From NCBI GenBank assembly GCA_964023275.1, contig OZ029916.1, forward strand, positions 32,332,587-32,396,586: a stretch of 64,000 bases of DNA. Reading direction: 5' to 3'. Below the pieces are notes generated by a model, which had not been told where the DNA came from, did no database searches, and saw only the letters and a program-made list of their open reading frames with translations. A program made the translations under genes and the position numbers. The first letter of the stretch is position 1; each line of letters begins with the position of its first letter. This DNA is from Norana najaformis (lineage: Eukaryota; Annelida; Clitellata; Crassiclitellata; Hormogastridae). This document shows, in pieces, positions 49,661 through 61,550 of this stretch.

Positions 49661-50194
49661 TATATATATATACATGCATATATACATGTTTACACCAACA
49701 CCTACATATAAAAACATAAATATACACGTATAAATACACTTACAAGTACACATACATATTCACGTACACATACAAATACATATACACAAACACATACGTA
49801 TACACGTGTACATGTACATATACACGTATTACACATACACATACTGTATCTGTAAATGTATATAAAAAGTAAGATGCAATGCATACATGTTTAGAGTAAT
49901 AAGCTCTTCTATTTAGCTCAGCGGTACTTTAAGTTGAGCAAAATGCCTCAACTTGTTTACATAATCACTAAAGAGGTTCTTAAAAGGTGCTCTAGAAATG
50001 CTGTGATAAATATTTTATATATATATACACGCATCTTATATAAATGTTTCAACCTGCTTAGGTTGCATTGGGTATGTCTCTAATTTATTATCCTTTTCAT
50101 TACTGTAATTCACACTTCGTGGGTGTCACAAAATTATTCTCCCACAAAAATAGCCATGGCAGAACGACACCGAGAGCTCAATATCAACACATGC

Positions 50195-50474
50195 CACTGC
50201 ACACACACACACACACACTTACACACACCCAAACACACACTTATGCATACATATTCATAGAGGAAAAGACGACAGAAATCCAAGACACACGACATTCACA
50301 AAAATACAGAACCGTCTCGGACTTCGCCCGGGCCGACAAGGCGCAAGTACCTAACACCGCGCAACAACCAGAGTTGGGTAAAATAATTATTTTTCCGTTA
50401 TTAATTACCATGGCAGCGCGCAAAAGGGTGCGACTGTGCAGTGAACCCCTTTGGCCTTTCGGCCCATGGACAGC

Positions 50475-50530
<56 letters not shown>
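50195..50530. repeat. (CA)n at 50195-50240 and (GAT)n at 50476-50530
   Basis: Two simple repeats with ordinary sequence between them. The 202-residue frame crossing both includes a poly-Met run from (ATG)n and is not regarded as a gene. Confidence 0.9.
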
Positions 50531-51084
50531 CGATGACAATGACGATCATCATTATGATCATCGTTGCTAGTGATAACCACTCCAAACACTCGATCATCGG
50601 ACACTTAGACTCGTCTTACTGTACCTCGAACCATAAGAGTTTTGCCTCGATTTTCTCGATTACTGGCATGACCTGACGATTGAAATTCACTGTCCGCTCA
50701 AGTCTGGAATAAAAACTCGCTAACTATCCATTTCAAAGTTGGCTGTCCGCCATAGCATGCCTTAAATTGCAAAGTTTCCCTGACGTATACGGGTTATCGA
50801 ATGGCTCAGATGTCTCATCAGCACTGTCTCTCTTTGTAAATATATATATATATACGTATGTACATAAATATATGTAAACTTTGCACAGACCTTACGTAAT
50901 TAGATCATGCATATCTGTTACGCTGACGATGGCTTGCAAAGTAGGTCGCCTCATCGACTTCATGCTAAAACGAATGAGACAACTTCTCTGTCACAATTCA
51001 ACGGACAAAGCAATGAATAAACGCCAGCATTAAGTAGCACACGCAGGCTAACAGTCCATAGATACAGCATTGAATTGAGGCCTT

Positions 51085-51350
51085 TGTGTATGTATGTACG
51101 CTTGTATGTATGCAGATATGTTTGTATGTATGAATGCATGTAAGTATGTATTTATGTATTTATAAATGTATGTATGCATGTATGTATGCATAATTGTATA
51201 TATGTATGGATGAATGTATGCATATGTATCTACATGTATACACATATTTTACGTATGCATGTATATTTCTATGCATATGTATGTACGTATGTGTGTATGT
51301 ATGCTTATGTGTATGTATATATGTATGTATATGTATACATGCATGTGTGT
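51085..51350. repeat. (TATG)n-rich microsatellite
   Basis: Imperfect TATGTATG, CATGTATG and ATATGTATG units. Frames on both strands are repeat translations. Confidence 0.95.
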
Positions 51351-51399
51351 ATGCATCCAATTTTCTTGACATTTGTAGTGCACTTTCAGACAAGAACCT

Positions 51400-52435
51400 T
51401 TAGGATGTGTAACTGCAATTAAAATCATCATAATTATGTTTTAAAATAATTGGCAATGTACATGTGGGCCTATGCATATACATGGCTTTTTGGGTAGAAA
51501 TGCACATACACACTAAACCATAGCTGTCTAACAGATTTGGCAATGTCTGACAGTTAGTGATTAAACTGACAACTTTGATAAGAGTAAATTTGTTCAAGTA
51601 TATATTTCAAAATGAGTGCAGCAAGCTCAGCATATTTATTAAGTAGAACTTAGGAACAAGTTATATTACTGACTAGTCTTTACGACAGGACAAAAGAGTC
51701 TAAGTCAAATTATCATAAAGAAAAGTTTAAGATTTTTATTTGAAAACTTGTGGCCCAATATGGTAACAATTTGCTAAAATGTAAATAAAGCAGATCATCA
51801 GAAGTGTTCTCAAAATCATGACATTGGGGTCACTGCTATTATTACTGTTAAGACATTCTTCATTGTCAACATACTCATAGAAATACCAAATCACCTTTAG
51901 CAAAAAGCTTCTCCCAGAAAGCTGTCAAGGGTATAGCGCTGCTGATGAAGATTAAAAGACAACGGAGCTTCCATTTCCCGATAAACAAAATACACTTTGT
52001 TCTTCAACTGCAGCTGACCGCAACTTGGATTGGTGGCACTTAAACAAATTAAAACGAGTAGTTTTACATCAAATTTTAGTCTAGTCACGATTTTATACAG
52101 AATTCATCTGCATAAAGTTTGACACTAGTTGTCTGGGATTGCCCTTGTGGTGTCACGAACATCGGTCTGAAATAACTTACAAAATTGTTTTGATACAAAA
52201 TGCAATTATCAAGGTAGAATGTTGTATGATGTGCTACAAAGATAAATATATTAGTAACACATTTTACCATAAAGTTAGAAGTATTAGCCCACAAAGATTA
52301 CGTCGAACTGAACAGAATAAACTTTTGAATGTCCTCCTGATGTATAAGCTACAACATAGCTGACGAAAATGTCGTCTTGATTTTATAAGCTACAACATCT
52401 GACGACTACCGTGAGCGACGTCTAGCGATCAAAAT
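51400..52435. other. Non-coding stretch
   Basis: No gene seen. The minus frame 52085-52294 contains TPQGQ and, further on, VKLYADEFCI, faintly like RT motifs (PQG, YADD), so a very old LINE remnant is possible but unproven. Confidence 0.4.
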
Positions 52436-52439
52436 ATGT

Positions 52440-52740
52440 GTTGCTATAGCCGCAGTTCGTCCAGAAAACGTCAAATAGACGTGTTGTTTAGATGTTATCC
52501 TAGCTTACATATTGCAGTACAACCACATAAATTAGACATCAAATTGATTTGCACTGGTTTATGAGACCAGTCGACATCAATTTTAAATCTGCGTGAGGGA
52601 TAATGCAGCACAATATAGGCCTATATATAATGGTTTGCAGCAGAATACTTCAAATAAAAGTGTTGTTTCGATGTTTTAACATATATACAATCACATCAAA
52701 TAGATGTCATATTGATGTATACTGGTTTACTGGGTTTGTC
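52440..52740. repeat. Diverged direct duplication, about 185-bp period
   Basis: Two blocks share the order: GTCAAATAGACGTGTTGTTTAG / TCAAATAAAAGTGTTGTTTCG, then GATGTTAT / GATGTTTT, ACCACATAAATTAGACATCA / ATCACATCAAATAGATGTCA, and CACTGGTTTA / TACTGGTTTA. They start near 52468 and 52649. Confidence 0.7.
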
Positions 52741-54280
52741 CAACGAAAATGTTCTGGAACGTTCTTACAAGTTAAATCTGACAACGATGGGCAATCTTCA
52801 CAATATCCAGAATGATTGTAGGTAAAGTTATAACAGTCGGAAAACGCCATTTACTCGCTCGTTACACTTTGAACGTTCCATTTGCAGCATACACTTTATC
52901 TTATCTGGATGCATTTTTAGATTTCTAAATCCAACGACATGACCAATGAATTTAATTTCTGGCTTAGCAACTTCACATAGGCCCTATCTTTAGATTCACA
53001 GTCAACCTATGTACTAGCCTTTGTGATAATGACAATTCCAAATGTTGTAAATGAGTGTTCCATTCATCGTTTGCTCTGAAAACGCTTTTACTCGTTGCAG
53101 TACAGAATCATTGGCTTTCATAAAAGTGCGGCCTGAGTTAATCATGCCAAACGGTACACGTGTCCACTCAAATAAGCTTACTGGACAGAGTTCGTCATCT
53201 AGGAAAATCTATTGCATGCATCTGGAAGTCATGCAGGGCAGGTTATAGTCAGCGCTAGAATTCTTCTTCCTTCCTTCTCACAAATTGCAGTCTGTTTAAG
53301 CAACCTGTATGAGTGGCAAAGGCAATTACTGAACTCTGCATTTTTGTGGCCAAAAGGCAAATTAGTTTAGGAGAAACAGGTCGCTTGCATGACTTCAGTG
53401 AAGACAGGATTGGTCCAGGTTCGGTTGCGAGTAGTAAACTGAGTATAATGCCATTTGGGCTACGAGGCGAGGAACAGTACATCCCTATACATAGGCTACA
53501 TTATGGATGCTTTAAATGTGTCTCGTTTTTTGGACATAGTGTATTCATTGGTACCGTGTGTCAATAAAATGAATCGGTAAATGTTGCAGATCTCGTTTTT
53601 TCAGATTGCAATGTACCTACAGTGCGTTTAAAAATGAGCCCCGTCGCAGGGAAAACCTCGCAAATGATTAATTTACGAAGCTTTCGCCAAAAAAGGATTT
53701 CATTTTTCGAACGCGTAGTGATCTGCACCAACAACAACCATCTTCGAATCGAATATGTACATTTAACACCCTTTTTTATGGACGCTGAGTATATCTAAGA
53801 GAAGCGTCTATATAGCAAGAAATGAAGTTTTACTGACAAGTCGCTTCTTGCGTCGTCTTCACCGAAAACGGAAACACGTCTTGACGCTGCTTCTTTTCCC
53901 GCCCTTTCTTCGCACCCTCTTGATCTATTAATTCAATAAAACCGCTGCGCGGGATTTGCGACGAGATTCGGTACGAGATCTGAGTTACTTAGGCCTACAT
54001 CGGAAGTGCGACAAATAGGGAAGTGTATTGCGTAATTGCGTTTTTTGCTGACTGCACTGTACTATTACAGCGGCTACGAATCCATTCGATTCCAATACAT
54101 ACAATTGACTTCATTTGATTTCAGATTTGTCCATGTTTAAATGCGTCAATTTTCATTTCAATTGTGTTTCGTCTATTGCAGTAATAATTTAATTTGCATC
54201 TCATTTGATTTTTAAACGATTTATACTTTTATTTTAGCCTAAATTATATTGTGTATTTATGCCGCCGTCCTGATCGACTC
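52741..54280. other. Non-coding stretch
   Basis: Nothing recognised. Frames of 65-84 codons around 53051-53567 lack family motifs. 54240-54290 ends in GGCGCTATATGAAT, a 3'-end motif shared with the LINE/SINE tails here. Confidence 0.5.
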
Positions 54281-54289
54281 TAAAAAGGC

Positions 54290-54590
54290 GCTATATGAAT
54301 ATCTTAGATGCCGTAGCACCCTTCGCTCGGCGACTCAAGATCTCCTGTTTGTCCCTGGCATGCGAACCGCTGCTGCCCAAGACCAGAAGCTTTGCCTACG
54401 TTGCTCCCACTTGCTGGAATCGTCTCCATTGAGAATTGCGACTTGAGCTCCTTTCTCTCCCCCTCTCGGTTTTCGCAGGCGCCTGAAGACTGTTCTGACA
54501 GTGATTTTACTTTTTCGTGTCGGAAGCACCTCTGTCGAGTTTATCCTTTAAGAGGCGCTTTATAAATCTCATATTACAATTACAATTGCA
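54290..54590 (+). mobile_element. LINE (L2/CR1-like) 3' remnant
   Basis: Reads LRSATQDLLFVPGMRT, equivalent to LRSATCGLLVVPRVRL in the element at 4300-6235, then the tail CGGAAGCACCTCTGTCGAG, AGAGGCGCTTTATAAATCTC and ATTACAATTACAATT. Same family as that element. Confidence 0.85.
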
Positions 54591-55284
54591 TACATACCCA
54601 GGGCTCCACTCGATGGAAAGAACGCGCACAAGCGCACACGCTCAAGCGTACATACGTACGCACTCAGGCAGCACACTGGTTATAATATCACCCAAACCTT
54701 GACTCTACCATGTTGCTTGAGATTCCCTTGAAACCATAGCTCGTGGCTGCTGCTCTGGTATTCAATTCATGCTGGGAAGAAAGAAGGTGTTAGTGTGATG
54801 ACAAAGTGGTAAAGGGTGTGGCTTACATGGCCTTTCGAAAAGACAAGTCACCGTCTGTCGTAAGGTACCGTGGTAGCAGTTGGTACTGAATTTATTATAT
54901 CTGCCTATTCCGCGACAGCCTTAAAATGCCCCTCTGGAGAAAATCCTTTGTTGTTCCCGTCTCTCTCCTCTCCTTCCTGTTGTTCCCGTCTATTCCTCTC
55001 CTTCTCCCTCTTCGTTTCCTTTCTCTTGTTCTCCCATTCCCACACATATAATAACTTATATAAAGTCATAAGAATAGACTACATTCCATGCAGTGGCATT
55101 ATACTGTGTAGCAAAATATGGCATAGTACTGGAGGTAGTAAAGCTGTATTTGTGTAGAGGAGGTCTACTAGTTCTTTGCTTAACATATGAACTGTGCATA
55201 CTAGTAGTAACTGTTAGTAACTAGTAACTGTTGACTTTGCTAGTTCATAGATGGCTTTGAGTATATATTGTGTAGCACCACATG

Positions 55285-55570
55285 ACAAACATTGTCTAAT
55301 CTAATGGCTTCGATTGCGCCGTAATCATAAAGCATGAGGTAACAATCGATGGTCGCATTAAGTGAAACCATGGTCAAATATCATGATCCTTTCTTTGAAG
55401 AGGCCCGGTCGAAATCCAATATGTCGGGGGAAACTAGAAGGCAGCCAACTGTGGAAAAACAAGTTGAAACAGATTGGGATGAGTCTAAAGTTTAGACCTG
55501 CATGACGTTAAAGAAATGACAGAACTCACAGAACTGGGCAGTGAATTTTAAAGGCTTGAGAAATCCCGAA
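55285..55570 (-). mobile_element. LINE 3' remnant, family 2, copy 3
   Basis: On the minus strand TTCACTGCCCAGTTCTGTGA is followed by GCGACCATCGATTGTTACCT and a GCGCAATCGAAGCCATTAGA end, matching 33280-33530 and 45725-45960. Confidence 0.75.
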
Positions 55571-55739
55571 AGCCCAGAAATGTCTGGTACGAGGCACAAA
55601 AGAGTCAGTGTGTTAGTTGATCGAGTGCAATATTTGTTGGTACGAGGGGTGCGCAAGCAGAGATAGATCGGCTAATTTAAATACCTTGTGAGCTTTAAGA
55701 TAGATTCATACTTTGCTATAGTATGCTGATATCTACGGG

Positions 55740-55882
55740 TCTTAGTGATAGAAATTCGAACCACTACATAGCGACCTTGGACAAGTTGCTCACCCACAAT
55801 TATCTGTGAGGAAGGCAACGGGAAACCACCTCACTCATCTCATCCCCGGGTGGCATAAAGCCAAAGCCTTTGGACAGAGAAC

Positions 55883-55942
<60 letters not shown>
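55740..55942 (+). mobile_element. SINE-like repeat ending in (ATC)n
   Basis: GACCTTGGACAAGTTGCTCA, then GAAGGCAACGGGAAACCACC, a motif typical of tRNA-derived SINE bodies in invertebrates, then about 60 bases of ATC repeat. An A/B-box head is not clear. Confidence 0.55.
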
Positions 55943-56110
55943 ATGATAGGAATAGATCTTAGTATGGCCTATAAGGTAAATAGGCTGGATGAAGGTAACA
56001 AACGTGATCTTGTTCTGTCTCTGTAGACATTTGCCGCCATGGCTTCTGCCTGGCTACGGTGCCATCGAAACAAGATGGATATCGGACTCCAGAGGTGCAG
56101 AAACACATAT

Positions 56111-56640
56111 CTACCGCAAGAGGTAAGAATGACGTCTACTGCAAGAGGTAAGAATGACGTCTACTGCAAGAGGTAAGAATGACGTCTACTGCAAGAGGTA
56201 AGAATGACGTCTACTGCAAGAGGTAAGAATGACGTCTACTGCAAGAGGTAAGAATGACGTCTACTGCAAGAGGTAAGAATGACGTCTACTGCAAGAGGTA
56301 AGAATGACGTCTACCGCAAGAGGTAAGAATGACGTCTACTGCAAGAGGTAAGAATGACGTCTACTGCAAGAGGTAGTGATGAGATCTGCCATAAGAATTA
56401 ATAAGACAAGATCTACTAAGGCAAAAAGTAAGAGCAAAATCAACCATCGGCATTAGTAGCAATATCTACCACAAGATGTAAGAATGTCATCTACCACAAA
56501 ATTAGGAGTTAAGAACAATATCTACTGCGCAATGGTGTGAGTAACATCTAACGTCGGAGGTAAAAAACCTTGACAACATGATGTAAGAACAATTTCTACC
56601 ACAAGAGGTAAGAACAACACCTATCATTAGAGGAAAGAGC
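56111..56640. repeat. 25-bp minisatellite with degenerate flank
   Basis: Ten nearly identical units of AGGTAAGAATGACGTCTACT plus GCAAG start every 25 bases from 56121 to 56346. To 56640, decayed versions continue (TCTACCACAAGATGTAAGAA, ACAAGAGGTAAGAACAAC). A homogenised core next to an old edge indicates unequal exchange or slippage. Each core unit has a 5' splice-site consensus (AG-GTAAGA) and TGACGTCT. Confidence 0.97.
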
Positions 56641-57144
56641 TTATGATGCGAAGATATTATCCGTCACAAGGGGCTAGGAAAATGTTTACATCAGCAACAC
56701 GTGGGCCGTGTATTATGTGTGTACTGTTATCATGTGAAACTGTGACCGTGGCTATATGAAATCCTGTGAATAACTAATCATGTGCATACATGATCTTGTG
56801 AATAGGGATCAAATAGCATGTCCTATCCGGTGAACGTGTGAACATATGTGTACGATATGTTTAGCAGCATGGATTGTTTGCCAACATTATGTAGCAAATG
56901 TCCTTCTGTCGGACACCCCATAAATTACAAGGCTGTGGCGAGTGCCATGCGCCATATAAGACATTAGCTGTATCTGTGTCCGCAGCAGGATATCCATTCA
57001 TGGACGCCTGAATTCGTGACCGTACCCACCCCATATTGACCATCAGTGGGAGGTCCGAAAGATTACGTTCTGCACAGGGTCAAAGGTCAAGATGCTCTAT
57101 GAAAGCGAGGGTCAACATATGGATCCATAAATTGTCTTTCAGGT

Positions 57145-57450
57145 GCATGCATGCATACATGCATGCATGCCTATATACATACATATACATGCATACATGC
57201 ATACACACATATATACATACATATACACATACAAACATATATACACATATATACATACACTTACATGCATATATACATATGCACACATACATACATGCAT
57301 ACATACATACAGTCGTACATACACCTACATATATGCATATATACATACACACATACATATATACACATACTTACATACATTCATACATACATTCATAGAT
57401 ACATACGTACGTGCGTACATACATACACATTTGCATGCAAACATACATAC
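57145..57450. repeat. (CATA)n microsatellite
   Basis: Imperfect ACATACATGCATACAC units over 300 bases. Tyr/His/Thr-rich frames are repeat translations. LINE sequence begins immediately after, so the microsatellite may have grown at an insertion edge. Confidence 0.95.
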
Positions 57451-57454
57451 ACCT

Positions 57455-57990
57455 TCGATCTCCGACCACGTCCTCTTAACCTACGCCATACCGTTCAACC
57501 ATACCGCACCATCTGTCACCTACATCACCTACAGAGATTGGAAAACGCTTGACCGGGATGTTTTCCGTCGGCGCTTGAGAGAGACAGTCGTGCCACCTAA
57601 TCCCTGAAGATCTCTCTTCTGATGAATTGTTCGATCTATACGAATCTGCTCTTCGCTGCATCATCGACGATCTTCTTCCACCACGATCCGCTCGCATACG
57701 ACGTAGTCCGACCACATCTTGGTTCGACTCAGAATGCAGACCCATGCGAAGGGTTGTTAGGTGAGCAGAGAGCTCTAAAGGCGATGATCGCGTCTGAATG
57801 GATCCGTTTTCTCCGGAAAACACACGCTGTTTTCAAGGCAAGGAGCAGCGTTATTGGGAGGATTGTATTGCCCGCCGCCATTCGAGTGATAGTCGACGAC
57901 TCTGGAGCGATCTCTCATCCATGCTTGGTCGCGGTGGCAGCGCTACGATCCCGACCTTCACCGCCTGTTAATATGTGCGCTACTTGAAAC
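57455..57990 (+). mobile_element. LINE internal remnant: endonuclease end and linker
   Basis: Reads ISDHVLLTYAIPFNH (endonuclease SDH motif), TYRDWKTLDRDVFRRRL, DLSSDELFDLYESALRCI, then RRSPTTSWFDSECRPMRR. The order matches the region between endonuclease and RT of APE-type LINEs. Frameshifts near 57607 and after 57740. RT itself is missing. Confidence 0.82.
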
Positions 57991-58029
57991 CAGCTGTGAC
58001 CCAGTCCAAAAAAATGACAAATGGCACAA

Positions 58030-58330
58030 AATATGGTATTGTAATTGTAATTAGTAACTTCTAACGCGCCGATGTCTAATGCACAAGGCATCAACCAGTG
58101 GCGCACCAAAGCCAAGCCGAAATCAGGTCAATATCCAGAAGGTCAGTCCACCAGATGAAGATGCAATCTATGGTGGATAAGCAATCTGAAAAGGTAAGTT
58201 TTAAGATGAGAAAGAAATGACTCAAGCGACCGAGCAGAACGGAGGGAGTTCCAAATGCTAGATCCAGCAAAAAAAGGGCCGTTCACCAAGAACAGTTCTA
58301 GTTTTAGGTATGACCAGAGAACGACAGACA
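58030..58330 (-). mobile_element. LINE (L2/CR1-like) 3' remnant, minus strand
   Basis: Minus strand reads NGPFFAGSSIWNSL and SLESFLSHLKTYLFRL, then a 3'UTR ending GCGCGTTAGAAGTTACT and AATTACAATTACAATACC. Confidence 0.85.
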
Positions 58331-60233
58331 ATCAGATGATCTGGTTGAATAATAACAAGTCTTGGGAATAAGGACTGAGTTTAAGTATTGTGCTTCAAGG
58401 TGTAGTGACTTCTGAACACGTTCAGATCTGTCCAATGTTTTCAATTAATGCAGAGTCGTGGGTTCAGGTGAACCGGGGACTACATGACTGTTTTCTCCTT
58501 TTCCAAATTTTCTTCTGCGTCCATGCATTTCATGAACTTGATACACGTGTATCATACATCAACAACCCAACGATTATAGCTACCGTAAAATAATTAGACT
58601 GCAATCTGTACACGTATTCTCGGCCGTTAAGGCTTCATAACATCCAATTATTTTCAGCAGCAGCAGCAGCATTAACCTGCAGCAGCAGCCATAACGACAC
58701 GCTCTAAGATTCAGCATCATGTTGACCTAAGGACGGACGGTATCTGGGTTAACCAATGGGATACAATCCGCATGCATAACTATATATATATACGCTTTTA
58801 CATACACAAAAGTACGCACCGTGGTGCATAGATGTGCAATATATATATAAGCTGTATACATAATGGTGCGGCGTTTGCGATTAGCATAGGTGTCGCGTCT
58901 GTGCATTAAATAGGATCTTGGATCGATAAGCGGATGTGCATATATATATACGAGAAGCAGATTAATGAAAACGATAAATAACGCATATATAATTGTATAC
59001 ATATATGTGTATATATATATGCTTACGTGTTATATATATACACATGTATGCATGTAAGTGAATGCTAGCTGAAGTCTTCTATTAGCCGGAGAGATGTTTT
59101 CTGCCCTGCCCTGTTCAGACAAACAGGAACATAGATCCGTTTTCGTTTCCCTGCGTGCCTTTTGACCCTCTGTCTCTCATTATTTGTGTCTTTGCGTCTC
59201 TACATGTCCTTGTCTCTGTCGTAGTCTTCGCTTGCACTTGTGTCTTTGCCTCTGTTCCTGTCTTTGTCCTCTTCTTCCGATATATCTCCTCGTCCGTCGT
59301 CTTTTTGGATTCGACGATCTGTTTAATCAGCCGATTTATTCAACCGTTTAAAATGGCTCGATCTTCAGACACCAAGCACAATCGTCTGACAATACATAAA
59401 ACAGACGCATATACTTCACCAATTGCTCCTTTCACCAGTAATACATAAATATATACTGTTACACATAGCTCTATATTTTTATATGTAAGCCTAGAATATA
59501 TTTCCAATGCAAGTGAACAGCAAATAGGCGTTCACCAACTGGTCAGCATTCAATGCAAAGACGACGAAAGGACCACAGACCGGACAGAGCTAAAAATCAT
59601 ATTGCAGTTGATGTTGTATGATAAAATAAGTTTATTCATGAACTAAATATAAATATACGTTAAGATTTACCCAATATTTGTCTGGGAGTTCTCTTTAGCA
59701 AAGTAAGCAAGTAAGTAAATAACTTTTATGAATGAAAACAAACGCTTACATTTAAAAAACACAATTTATGTAGTTCAATGTTACTATTAATCAGGAAAAG
59801 CCCCAGGGGGCCCATCCATAGCAGCTACTATGAGGGCTTAAGATGCTCGCTGAATGATGGTAGAACACGGTAAGTTCATCCGTGCCGATTGATGATCACG
59901 TGTTTTTTTAATAAATGGAACTTTTAAAAATTGGACCACCCTAATGTGCATCTATGTATACAATATACAAGGGTACTTTATCTATTAGGAGGATTTCAGA
60001 ATTTTAGACATAAAAATCTGTCTGACTTAAGAGATCGTGTATTACTGAGAGCTGGCCAACTGCTGAATAAAACTATTTTAAAATGACGACATCTTATTCT
60101 TCTTCATTTGTCTAGACGTCTTCCTCTTGTTTTACTTTCCCTCCATTCTTCGCTCTAAGATCTAGAACATGATATAGTAGCATGCAGAATGCGCCATCTT
60201 GCATGCATAAATGACCATACATAGCATACATGC
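58331..60233. other. Non-coding stretch upstream of Kv gene 2
   Basis: (CAG)n at 58661-58690 with one interruption; ATATAT-rich patches at 58780-59045. No gene recognised. The 97-codon frame at 59155-59448 is Cys/Val/Phe-rich pyrimidine sequence and probably chance. An upstream exon of Kv gene 2 could lie here but was not identified. Confidence 0.5.
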
Positions 60234-61550
60234 ATGCAAACATACATACATACATACATATCGGTATGTTGTACCTTTGGCAATCTGTATATCTGTAGCA
60301 GTAAGCATGACCACGTGATATCTGGAGTCCATCTGGAGCTGACTGGCCTGGAGGACTTCGATCCTCACTCGCACGATTGTACCCAGACTGGTTGCCGTCG
60401 GGTGATCATCAACGTGTGCGGCCAACGCTATGAGACCCAGCTCAGAACCCTGAACCGCTTTCCTCGTACCCTGCTCGGCGACTCGGCGAAGCGCAAGAGG
60501 TTCTGGGACACGAGGCGCAGCGAGTTCTTCCTCGACCGCCACCGTCCGTCGTTCCAGGCCATCCTCTACTACTACCAGAGCGGCGGACGATTGCACCGTC
60601 CGATCGAGGTCCCAACGGACATCTTCCTCGAGGAACTCCAGTTCTACGAACTCAGCGACGAGGCGATTCTCGAGTTCAAGCTGAAGGAAGGCTTCCTGCT
60701 CGACAAGCGGAAGTCGGTGCCTACGAACGCCTGGCTGCGCATGCTCTGGCTCGTCTGCGAGGAACCGGACAGTTCCGTTTCGGCCAAGATCTTCGCCATC
60801 ACCTCCATCGCCTGCATCATGGTCTCGATCACGAACTTCTGCGTTGAGACACTTCCAGCTTTCGAGCGGCCCCTCTGCGTCAATCTCTCCGTCGATGGCG
60901 ACCCGCTAGGATCTCGACTCCAGCCTAACTACCACGACCCGTTCTTCGTCGTCGAGACCGTCTGTGTCGCTTGGTTCACGGTCGAGTTTCTTCTGCGTCT
61001 GCTGTCGTGTCCATCGAAGCGGAACTTCTCGAAGAACGTTCTCAACATCTTTGACGTACTGGCCATCGTGCCATACTTCATCATCCTCGCTATCCAGCAG
61101 ACAGACGGCAACTGCGAGTCTGCCAAGCGAAGCGGGTCGTTCATTTTCATACGAGTCCTTCGCGTTTTCCGCATCTTCAAGCTGTCTAAGCACTCGCAGG
61201 GACTACGCATCCTCGGCATGACGATCAAGACGAGCATGCGCGAGCTCGGCATGTTCTTCTTCTTCCTCGTCATCGCCATGGTTATATTCAGCTCGGCCGC
61301 TTACTACGCCGAACTCGGTGACCCCAAGACCCAGTTCTCGTCCATCCCAGGCGCCTTCTGGTGGGCGATTGTCACCATGACGACCGTTGGCTACGGCGAC
61401 ATCACGCCCGTCAGCGTCTGGGGCAAGCTCGTCGGCACCTTCTGCGTCATAGCTGGCGTTCTTACAATCGCGCTTCCGGTTCCGGTTGTTGTGGCCAACT
61501 TCAACAATTTCTATCGCCACGAGAGTGGGCGTGGCTATATCAGCGCCTAG
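60234..61550 (+). CDS. Voltage-gated potassium channel, Shaker (Kv1) type, gene 2
   Basis: Plasma-membrane K+ channel subunit, expected to form tetramers through T1. The frame has no internal breaks: T1 residues 56-154 (FFLDRHRPSFQAILYYYQSG), S1 183-203, S2 236-257, S3 268-288, S4 303-320 (FIRVLRVFRIFKLSKH), S5 338-358, filter TVGYGD 384-389, S6 394-423 with the normal ALPVPV hinge, tail to 438. The nominal ATG at 60234 lies in an ACATAC microsatellite, and the first 30 or so residues look spurious. No other in-frame Met precedes T1, and TATATCTGTAGCAG near 60288-60301 is a possible splice acceptor, so the true 5' end may be an upstream exon. Same strand as Kv gene 1, 32 kb away; the two are clear paralogues but well diverged. 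Confidence 0.95.
   Translation: MQTYIHTYISVCCTFGNLYICSSKHDHVISGVHLELTGLEDFDPHSHDCTQTGCRRVIINVCGQRYETQLRTLNRFPRTLLGDSAKRKRFWDTRRSEFFLDRHRPSFQAILYYYQSGGRLHRPIEVPTDIFLEELQFYELSDEAILEFKLKEGFLLDKRKSVPTNAWLRMLWLVCEEPDSSVSAKIFAITSIACIMVSITNFCVETLPAFERPLCVNLSVDGDPLGSRLQPNYHDPFFVVETVCVAWFTVEFLLRLLSCPSKRNFSKNVLNIFDVLAIVPYFIILAIQQTDGNCESAKRSGSFIFIRVLRVFRIFKLSKHSQGLRILGMTIKTSMRELGMFFFFLVIAMVIFSSAAYYAELGDPKTQFSSIPGAFWWAIVTMTTVGYGDITPVSVWGKLVGTFCVIAGVLTIALPVPVVVANFNNFYRHESGRGYISA

Noticed and set aside
50068-50676. 202-codon frame with a poly-Met run
   Set aside because: Spans a CA and a GAT microsatellite with no domain; the Met run comes from ATG repeats.
52085-52294. Possible reverse transcriptase (TPQGQ, YADE) on the minus strand
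   Set aside because: Two short resemblances without the neighbouring RT blocks; too weak to annotate as a LINE.
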